Positions 1 to 5,435 of a DNA stretch of 5,435 bases are shown here, piece after piece. The translations under genes and the position numbers were made by a program. Position 1 is the first letter of the stretch. The number at the start of each line of letters is the position of its first letter. Source of the DNA: Cohaesibacteraceae bacterium (GTDB lineage: Bacteria > Pseudomonadota > Alphaproteobacteria > Rhizobiales > Cohaesibacteraceae). The notes beneath the pieces were generated by a model. It was not told where the DNA came from. It saw only the letters and a program-made list of their open reading frames with translations, and did no database searches. Location of the stretch: positions 17,072-22,506 of the forward strand of contig JAESRR010000257.1 in the NCBI GenBank assembly GCA_016764535.1, in the 5' to 3' direction.

Positions 1-27
1 TATGACGCCCCGTGTGAATGAACGTAG

Positions 28-70
28 CGCCCGGTATAAAAACTCATGCGGGATGCTCCGCATACCGGCG
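28..70. repeat. Bulged inverted repeat (imperfect hairpin)
   Basis: CCGGTAT at 31-37 pairs perfectly with ATACCGG at 62-68. Allowing a one-base bulge at C30, two further pairs (28-29 with 69-70) extend this to nine. Inside it, GCGG at 48-51 pairs with CCGC at 58-61 around a six-base loop. Read alone, ATGCGG (46-51) and CCGCAT (58-63) make a six-pair stem. The pairing is seen directly. Its role is unknown: it could be a structured RNA end, a repetitive extragenic palindrome, a terminator of an upstream gene without a T-run, or a worn element end. Confidence 0.5.
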
Positions 71-242
71 ATTGAACATAAGCACGCGAAAAACGCACCC
101 CGCGCGCTGCGATTGAATCTATATGCGGTGTGTGAAGATGAGGATGTCCGGCACAGCTAAGATAATCAAACCGCAACTGGTCAAACATTATAAAAAGTAT
201 ATTGCGTGCTTTACGAGGCAAATGACCAATCTCCGGAATTGT

Positions 243-258
243 AAATGAATAATCATTT
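243..258. repeat. AT-rich palindrome downstream of the GMC gene
   Basis: AAATGA (243-248) and TCATTT (253-258) form a perfect six-pair inverted repeat with an ATAA loop, about 60 bases past the GMC stop codon. It is AT-only apart from one pair per arm and has no following T-run in the minus direction, so it would be at best a weak terminator. It may be chance in AT-rich DNA. Confidence 0.25.
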
Positions 259-316
259 TGCACTGTCAATGCAGTATGCTCAAGTTAACATGATAACAAA
301 CTACAGTTTTTACGAT

Positions 317-1933
317 TCACTTTGCGGCCAATATCATGTCGGACGCTTTCTCTGCAATCATAACTACAGGTGCGTGGGTGTTCCCGGATACAATTGTTGG
401 CATGATCGACGCATCAACCACACGTAAATTTTGTAGACCGTGAACGCGTAATTCCGCATCAACGACAGCAAAGTCATCATCACCCATTTTGGCTGTTCCA
501 ACAGGATGAAATATTGTGGTTGCAATATCTCCGGCAGCTTTGATCAAATCTTCTTCGGTTTCAACATGCGGTCCTGGTTTAATTTCCTGTGGGTTGAATT
601 CGGCCATCCGGTTCGTGGACATCAATTTTCGAGCATGCAGTATGGATTGAACGGCGATATGTCGATCTTCCTCTGTCTGCAGGTAATTGGGTTGAATAAC
701 CGGCTTTGCAAATGGGTCATTTGCTTCGAGCCCAATATGTCCACGACTGGTCGGCCGTAGATTGCATACAGAGACCGTAATTGCCGGAAAATTGTGAAGT
801 GGTTCGCCGAATTTTTCGAGGGATAATGGTTGTACATGATATTCGATATTTGGAGTTTCGTGTTCTGGCGAAGTCCGGGTCATGATACCCATTTGACTGG
901 GAGCCATGGACATTGGACCTGATTGGCGCAAGGCATATTCAAATGCAATCTTTGCTTTGCCCCACAAACTCGCTTGTCTCTCGTTAAGCGTATCAGCCCC
1001 TTCGATCCGGTACATTGTTCTAATTTGCAGATGGTCCTGGAGATTTTGTCCAACACCCTTTAATTCATGGTGGACAGCTATACCGTGCCCTTTGAGAATG
1101 TTTGCTGGTCCAACACCTGACAATTGCAGGAGATTTGGAGAGTTAACGGCACCGGCTGACAAGATGACTTCTTTATCTGCAATAAATCGTTTTTTCTTTC
1201 CTTTTAAGGTGAGATCAACTCCAATTGCTTTTGTTCCATCAAATACGACTCGCTCGGCGTGAGCGTGTTTAATGATCGTCAGGTTTGGCCTGTTTTTTAT
1301 CGGATTGATAAAAGCCCGCACCGCGCTCCAGCGTACACCACGTTTTTGATTGACTTCAAAATAGGCAGAACCATCATTATCACCCTGATTAAAATCAGCA
1401 ATTTTTGGAATGCCTAACTCGGTAGCTGCATCTCGCACCGCATCAAGTATTGGCCAACTCAAACGTTGATCTTCAACCCGTAATTCTCCACCCTGACCAT
1501 GGAATTCATCATCGCGACTGGCATGGTCCTCGGATTTCCGAAAATAGGGAAGTACGTTCTCCCAGCTCCAGCCAGCATTACCGAGTTGACGCCATTGATC
1601 ATAATCCCGGGCCTGCCCGCGCATATAGATCATTCCATTGATAGACGAACATCCACCCATAAGCTTACCACGGGGATACCCCAGTTTACGCCCATTTAGT
1701 CCAGGTTCGGACACAGTTTCGAACATCCAGTCTGTTCGGGGGTTGCCCATGCAATAGAGATATCCAACCGGAATATGGACCCAGTGATAGGCATCTGACC
1801 CTCCCGCTTCGAGTAACAAAACCCGATTGTCCGGATTTTTACTCAAACGATTTGCAAGAACGCAGCCTGCCGATCCAGCTCCGACAATTATGTAATCCCA
1901 GCTGCCGTCTGCTTTCCGTTCCCGACTTTTCAA
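317..1933 (-). CDS. GMC family FAD-dependent oxidoreductase (choline/alcohol dehydrogenase-like)
   Basis: Predicted flavoenzyme of 538 residues, a normal length for BetA-like GMC proteins, which oxidise primary alcohols to aldehydes using FAD. The FAD-binding Rossmann start DYIIVGAGSAG is at residues 13-23, followed by the acidic ribose ligand in LLLEAGG. A GMC signature 1-like stretch, GKLMGGCSSIN, begins at residue 89. Signature 2, GAVNSPNLLQLSGVG, is at 261-275. The catalytic His is expected in FHPVGTAKMG (His476), with its partner in GNTHAP (517-522). VVDASIMP at 505-512 is also typical of the family. No signal peptide is seen, so it is likely cytoplasmic. The start chosen is TTG at 1933, because AGAGGGAG lies seven bases upstream and family members begin close to the Rossmann motif. 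An in-frame TTG at 1981 would add 16 residues but lacks a good ribosome site. The substrate cannot be told from sequence; choline is only one possibility, and no betaine genes are nearby. It is transcribed divergently from the sigma gene and looks monocistronic within the window. Confidence 0.93.
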   Translation of the reverse strand: MKSRERKADGSWDYIIVGAGSAGCVLANRLSKNPDNRVLLLEAGGSDAYHWVHIPVGYLYCMGNPRTDWMFETVSEPGLNGRKLGYPRGKLMGGCSSINGMIYMRGQARDYDQWRQLGNAGWSWENVLPYFRKSEDHASRDDEFHGQGGELRVEDQRLSWPILDAVRDAATELGIPKIADFNQGDNDGSAYFEVNQKRGVRWSAVRAFINPIKNRPNLTIIKHAHAERVVFDGTKAIGVDLTLKGKKKRFIADKEVILSAGAVNSPNLLQLSGVGPANILKGHGIAVHHELKGVGQNLQDHLQIRTMYRIEGADTLNERQASLWGKAKIAFEYALRQSGPMSMAPSQMGIMTRTSPEHETPNIEYHVQPLSLEKFGEPLHNFPAITVSVCNLRPTSRGHIGLEANDPFAKPVIQPNYLQTEEDRHIAVQSILHARKLMSTNRMAEFNPQEIKPGPHVETEEDLIKAAGDIATTIFHPVGTAKMGDDDFAVVDAELRVHGLQNLRVVDASIMPTIVSGNTHAPVVMIAEKASDMILAAK

Positions 1934-1940
1934 ATCACTG

Positions 1941-1948
1941 CTCCCTCT
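1941..1948 (-). promoter_or_regulatory. Ribosome binding site setting the GMC TTG start
   Basis: AGAGGGAG on the minus strand is followed by a seven-base spacer and TTG at 1933-1931. No ATG or GTG in the right frame lies between this site and the FAD motif, so this site decides the start. Confidence 0.7.
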
Positions 1949-2026
1949 TGGAAATGCACAATAAATTAGTAATATTGGCAAGACCAGCGTCCATTCGGAC
2001 CCCGTTCATATTCATCAAAGTAATAA

Positions 2027-2051
2027 AGGGAAATTATTTTCCAGGGAAATT
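2027..2051 (+). repeat. Direct repeat AGGGAAATT x2 with embedded palindrome
   Basis: AGGGAAATT occurs at 2027-2035 and again at 2043-2051, 16 bases start to start, about one and a half helical turns. GGAAA (2029-2033) and TTTCC (2038-2042) also form an inverted repeat with a four-base loop. It sits 60-85 bases upstream of the sigma start, where an operator or an autoregulatory promoter element would be expected. The repeat is directly visible; the regulatory role is inferred. Confidence 0.4.
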
Positions 2052-2098
2052 CGGATCGCCCTCGTCTCAATTATACAGGACCTGTTCCGCAAAGCGAT

Positions 2099-2103
2099 AA
2101 GGA
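2099..2103 (+). promoter_or_regulatory. Ribosome binding site setting the sigma-factor TTG start
   Basis: AAGGA lies eight bases before TTG at 2112. The alternative in-frame TTG at 2106 is only two bases from the site, too close for initiation, so 2112 is preferred. Confidence 0.6.
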
Positions 2104-2111
2104 CGTTGCTC

Positions 2112-2639
2112 TTGAACAAAGGCAATGAAGAAAAAACCATTATACTGGCCGCGCAAGCTGGAGACAGACAAGCATTCGCGACATTATTAAATACGTACTA
2201 TTCACTGATTTATCGGATGGCTTATAAATGGTGCGGGGATCAAAGCGAAGCTGAAGATATTGCCCAGGATGTTGTTGTAAAACTGGCTACATCGCTCTCC
2301 AGTTATGACAATCGGGCAGCTTTTTCCAGCTGGCTTTATAAAATCACTCTGAACCGTGTAAGAGATTTCATGCGTGCTCGATCCAGACACGCGGTCAAAC
2401 ACGATGCGTATGGCGCAGAAACAGTGACCTCGCAAGCACCAGAGCAAGAACAAGCCCTTCTTAACGCCGATGTCTGGGATGAAGTGCGAAACCTGCCAGA
2501 CAAACAACGTGACTGTGTCCTGTTGGTATATGGAGAAGAGCTATCTCATCTGGAGGCTGCGCAAATACTGGACATGAAAGAAAGTACTGTATCCTGGAAT
2601 TTACACGAGGCACGAAAGTGCCTTAAAGAACGGTTGTGA
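2112..2639 (+). CDS. ECF-type RNA polymerase sigma factor (sigma-70 family)
   Basis: Small sigma factor of 175 residues that would direct RNA polymerase core to a specific promoter set. Region 2 spans about residues 18-90: AAQAGDRQAFATLL, then SEAEDIAQDVVVKL, where the DIAQDV core-binding helix sits at 49-54, then FSSWLYKITLNRVRDFMR, the -10 recognition part. A linker of about 30 residues follows, rich in Ala, Glu and Gln. Region 4 spans about 122-173: LPDKQRDCVLLVYGEELSHLEAAQILDM and then a recognition helix ending VSWNLHEARKCLKERL. Regions 1 and 3 are absent, as in ECF (group 4) sigmas, and length is normal. No ATG is available near the N-terminus; the start is TTG at 2112, placed by AAGGA, and an alternative TTG at 2106 would add two residues. 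It lies eight bases upstream of the VWA gene and is surely co-transcribed. ECF factors are usually held inactive by a product of the same operon, which makes the VWA protein the candidate partner. No classical zinc-type anti-sigma gene is present. Confidence 0.92.
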   Translation: MNKGNEEKTIILAAQAGDRQAFATLLNTYYSLIYRMAYKWCGDQSEAEDIAQDVVVKLATSLSSYDNRAAFSSWLYKITLNRVRDFMRARSRHAVKHDAYGAETVTSQAPEQEQALLNADVWDEVRNLPDKQRDCVLLVYGEELSHLEAAQILDMKESTVSWNLHEARKCLKERL

Positions 2640-2641
2640 GG
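2638..2641 (+). promoter_or_regulatory. Ribosome binding site of the VWA gene, overlapping the sigma stop
   Basis: GAGG overlaps the last bases of the sigma stop codon (TGA 2637-2639) and lies six bases before ATG at 2648. Such an overlap suggests translational coupling. An ATG at 2645 is three bases from it, and GTG at 2636 (which would give a GTGA overlap) has only a weak AAAGAA-type site upstream, so 2648 is favoured. Confidence 0.5.
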
Positions 2642-2647
2642 TTTATG

Positions 2648-4666
2648 ATGCATAAAGACCCATTCAAATCACTTGAAAACACATCCATTCCACCACATTC
2701 AATTAAAGCCAAAGAACATGCAATTCAGGCAGCGCTCAGCGCATTTGATCAAGTCCAGGAAGAAAAAACAAAAAGATTCCAGGGAATAGCGAATGAGCAA
2801 CGTCCCATATCCATCATCAACCGAATAAAATGGATCTGGAACATGCCAACATATCGCACCATCGGCCCGATTGCAGCCGGTCTTGTCATCATTCCTGCAG
2901 CTTTGTTTTTTACAACAAACCTGACAACATTCTCATTATTTTCAGGTCAAAACGCCGATGACGGCATAATCGGCTCGGCTCCACAAGGACTTGATTCTCA
3001 AATTGCGCAGGCCGATGGCAAGCAGCATATAATCAAACCGGCTCAGGAAATGGCGGCTGTCGTCGCAGAAACTGAACCTTCGCGTGGATATGCACCGAAG
3101 ACCGAAACCGCAAGTGTACCACAAAGCGCGCCTGTGGCGGCCCTTGTCAGACCACGATCATCGATCAAAATGGCAAAGCGCATGTCGAACGCGCCTCCTC
3201 CAGGCATGACGGTCATGCATGACATGAGTCAGATTGCGCCTGCTCTGGCGGACGATCAATTCTCCGAATTCAAAGACAATGGCATCCACAGAACTTCCAG
3301 CGAACCGGTTTCCACATTTTCAACTGACGTTGATACAGCTTCTTACAGTTTCGTTCGCCGCATGTTGTTGAATGGTAACAAACCTGCAAAAAATATGGTT
3401 CGTGTCGAGGAAATGATCAATTATTTTCCTTATGCCTATTCTGCTCCCCTGTCTTCAGAACGCGCATTTGAACCAACAATCAGCGTTTTTCCAACACCCT
3501 GGAACGCCAATACCCAGCTATTGCATATCGGCCTGAAAGGTTACATTCCGCCTGCAATCGAAAAGGCACCATCAAATCTGGTATTCCTGATCGACACATC
3601 GGGGTCAATGAACGCTCCTGATAAACTTCCATTGTTGAAGAAAGCATTCTCTCTATTGCTTGATCAGCTTGGGGCAGAAGACACAATTTCCATTGTTACA
3701 TATGCAGGCAGCGCGGGCATGGCTCTTGAGCCAACCAGCGCAGATCAAAAACGCAAGATCCTCGCGGCGCTTGAAAACCTGAATGCCGGAGGCTCCACGG
3801 CGGGACAGGCCGGCATACAACAAGCATATAATGTTGCGATCAGTATCAAAAAAGAGGGGCAAAACAGTCGTATCATTTTGGCGACCGACGGAGATTTCAA
3901 CGTCGGAATATCAGACCCGACACAACTGAAGGAATTCATTGCGGAAAAACGGAAATCCGGTGTTTCGCTTTCAGTTCTCGGATTTGGAGCCGGAAATTAT
4001 GATGATCGCGTGATGCAATCTCTCGCGCAGGCCGGCAATGGTAATGCGTCATATATTGACAGTTATCGTGAAGCGCAAAAAGTACTGGTCAATGAAATTG
4101 GCGCTACGTTGAAAACGATTGCTTCGGATGTTAAAATACAGATTGAATTCAATCCAGCCAGAATTTCTGAATATCGATTAATTGGCTACGAGACACGCGC
4201 TTTGCGGCGCGAAGATTTCAACAATGATAAGGTGGATGCCGGAGATCTTGGCGCCGGACACACAGTTACAGCAATCTATGAGCTCACACCTGTTGGATCA
4301 ACTTCGCCATATACAGACCCATTAAGATATAAAAAAACCAGCCCTGAAACCGGCGCAGATTTGTCCGGCGAAATTGGTCACTTCAAATTACGCTATAAGC
4401 GGCCGGGAGAAACAGAGAGCCAGCTGATCTCGCAATCGATTACAGATGAACAGGTTTTTGATAGCACGAATGCAGTATCTACAGATGTACGATTTGCGAC
4501 CGCAGTTGCCGCATTTGGTCAAAAACTTCGGAACAGCATTTACCTGAAGAACTACGGCTACAGCGACATTCGAAAAGAAGCGCTCGCTTCAAAGGGCAAG
4601 GATCAAAATGGTTATAGAGCCGAATTCATCGGACTGATTGATCTTGCCAAAAGTCTTTCAAAATAA
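2648..4666 (+). CDS. Membrane-anchored VWA / DUF3520 protein (YfbK-like), putative sigma-factor partner
   Basis: Predicted 672-residue protein. Order of parts: a charged N-terminal segment of about 70 residues with a likely amphipathic helix (AKEHAIQAALSAFDQ); one hydrophobic helix at about 72-90 (IGPIAAGLVIIPAALFF), preceded by Arg/Lys/Trp residues, so the N-terminus should be inside; a Pro/Ala/Gln-rich linker to about 200; and the VWF_A N-terminal domain with STFSTDVDTASYSFVRR and VRVEEMINYFPY (about 222-264). The VWA domain follows from about 311, and a DUF3520-type C-terminal region runs from about 490 to the end. The VWA metal site (MIDAS) is complete: DTSGS at 316-320, Thr384 in GGSTAG and Asp414 in ATDGD. 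E. coli YfbK shares the last three domains, but I recall it as shorter and lipid-anchored; no lipobox is seen here. Being in an operon with an ECF sigma, with a short cytoplasmic tail and an outside sensor-like domain, it may act as a transmembrane anti-sigma factor. That role is inference; family membership is firm. The start could instead be 2645 or 2636. Confidence 0.9.
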   Translation: MHKDPFKSLENTSIPPHSIKAKEHAIQAALSAFDQVQEEKTKRFQGIANEQRPISIINRIKWIWNMPTYRTIGPIAAGLVIIPAALFFTTNLTTFSLFSGQNADDGIIGSAPQGLDSQIAQADGKQHIIKPAQEMAAVVAETEPSRGYAPKTETASVPQSAPVAALVRPRSSIKMAKRMSNAPPPGMTVMHDMSQIAPALADDQFSEFKDNGIHRTSSEPVSTFSTDVDTASYSFVRRMLLNGNKPAKNMVRVEEMINYFPYAYSAPLSSERAFEPTISVFPTPWNANTQLLHIGLKGYIPPAIEKAPSNLVFLIDTSGSMNAPDKLPLLKKAFSLLLDQLGAEDTISIVTYAGSAGMALEPTSADQKRKILAALENLNAGGSTAGQAGIQQAYNVAISIKKEGQNSRIILATDGDFNVGISDPTQLKEFIAEKRKSGVSLSVLGFGAGNYDDRVMQSLAQAGNGNASYIDSYREAQKVLVNEIGATLKTIASDVKIQIEFNPARISEYRLIGYETRALRREDFNNDKVDAGDLGAGHTVTAIYELTPVGSTSPYTDPLRYKKTSPETGADLSGEIGHFKLRYKRPGETESQLISQSITDEQVFDSTNAVSTDVRFATAVAAFGQKLRNSIYLKNYGYSDIRKEALASKGKDQNGYRAEFIGLIDLAKSLSK

Positions 4667-4669
4667 TCA

Positions 4670-4711
4670 GGGATGGACACATCCCGGGCAATGCGAAAAT
4701 TGTCCGGGTGT

Positions 4712-4712
<1 letters not shown>
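4670..4712. terminator. Convergent intergenic hairpins, probable shared transcription end
   Basis: Between the VWA stop (4664-4666) and the pobA stop (4712-4714), CCCGGGCAAT (4683-4692) pairs with ATTGTCCGGG (4699-4708) around a GCGAAA loop, with one G-U pair. Beyond a three-base bulge, GACA (4676-4679) pairs with TGTC (4709-4712). A competing perfect stem, GGGATG/CATCCC (4670-4675 with 4680-4685), shares bases 4680-4685. The plus strand lacks a T-run after the stem; the minus strand has only a broken one (TGATTATTTTG). It is probably a bidirectional terminator, but not a textbook intrinsic one. Confidence 0.55.

Positions 4713-5435
<723 letters not shown>

Larger units (their letters stand above)
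1..316. other. Non-coding or unassigned left flank, with a GC step
   Basis: No gene is recognised here. The first 120 bases are about 55% GC, while 181-300 are about 30-35% GC, so composition changes sharply near position 160. A plus-strand frame is open from the window edge (position 2) to a TAA at 158-160, about 52 codons. It could be the tail of a gene that starts outside the window. At least two minus-strand frames are also open over the first 120 bases, so the openness may only reflect GC-rich DNA. The predicted peptide, with several Arg and Asp/Glu residues and an ending EDEDVRHS, matches no family I know. The AT-rich part (161-316) is the 3' flank of the minus-strand GMC gene and shows only weak palindromes, with no convincing terminator. 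Confidence 0.5.
1934..2111. promoter_or_regulatory. Divergent intergenic region, GMC gene / sigma operon
   Basis: This 178-bp gap must hold the leaders, and most likely the promoters, of both divergent units. No textbook sigma-70 promoter stands out. On the plus strand TATACA (2072-2077) is a possible -10 element, but the hexamer 16 bases upstream (TTCGGA, 2050-2055) is a poor -35. An ECF-like reading is also possible: GGAAAT (2045-2050) with CGTC (2063-2066). Its 12-13 base spacer is shorter than the usual 16-17 of ECF promoters, and the -35 lacks the C of GGAAC. Also seen are GTCC-ATTC-GGAC (1989-2000), a small palindrome, and the repeats listed separately. The promoter assignments are guesses. 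Confidence 0.4.

Noticed and set aside
12..118. Possible CRISPR remnant: GCGATTGAA at 68-76 and 109-117, a similar GAATGAAC at 16-23, and a GC-rich stretch (93-108) looking vaguely like a type I-C repeat.
   Set aside because: The spacing is unequal (about 54 and 41 bases) and too short for a repeat plus spacer, only about nine bases are shared, and no cas gene is present. Chance or a worn repeat is more likely.
245..427. Plus-strand open frame of 60 codons at the left flank.
   Set aside because: It runs into the antisense of the GMC 3' end, has no ribosome site, and has an atypical Cys/Asn/Tyr-rich composition.
1979..1981. Upstream TTG start for the GMC gene (554 residues).
   Set aside because: The extra 16 residues are hydrophobic, then Pro/Arg/Gly/Ser, and are not typical of the family. 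There is no good Shine-Dalgarno, whereas the TTG at 1933 has one.
1852..2100. Plus-strand open frame of 82 codons across the divergent intergenic region.
   Set aside because: It begins inside the antisense of the GMC FAD motif, has no ribosome site, and would block the promoter region. It is a chance frame.

Overview
The window looks like ordinary chromosomal DNA of moderate GC from a proteobacterium. I would guess an alphaproteobacterium, from the style of the proteins and the pairing of a sigma factor with a von Willebrand (VWA) protein, but the sequence does not prove this. No mobile element, CRISPR array, tRNA or rRNA is visible.

Layout. Positions 1-316 carry no recognisable gene. The first ~130 bases are about 55% GC and contain a strong bulged inverted repeat, and the DNA then drops to about 30-35% GC. 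Positions 317-1933 (minus) encode a complete FAD-dependent GMC (choline-dehydrogenase-like) oxidoreductase. A 178-bp divergent intergenic region follows, with a 9-bp direct repeat and a small palindrome. Reading right from it are an ECF-type RNA polymerase sigma factor (2112-2639) and, 8 bp downstream, a membrane-anchored VWA/DUF3520 protein related to E. coli YfbK (2648-4666). A 45-bp convergent gap holds overlapping hairpins. Positions 4712-5435 (minus) are the C-terminal 240 residues of 4-hydroxybenzoate 3-monooxygenase (PobA), whose N-terminus lies beyond the window.

How the genes fit together. The sigma and VWA genes are almost certainly one transcription unit. The VWA protein has about 70 cytoplasmic residues, one membrane helix, a Pro/Ala-rich linker and a metal-binding VWA domain on the outside. 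That layout is what one expects of a transmembrane anti-sigma factor or sensor, so the most interesting hypothesis here is a surface-sensing sigma/VWA signalling pair. The GMC dehydrogenase and PobA are catabolic or redox enzymes that flank this pair on the opposite strand. PobA feeds 4-hydroxybenzoate into the protocatechuate route. Nothing in the sequence shows that the flanking enzymes are controlled by the sigma factor.

Starts. Both divergent genes appear to use TTG start codons, each with a well-placed Shine-Dalgarno sequence. The starts given here are therefore shorter than the longest open frames.
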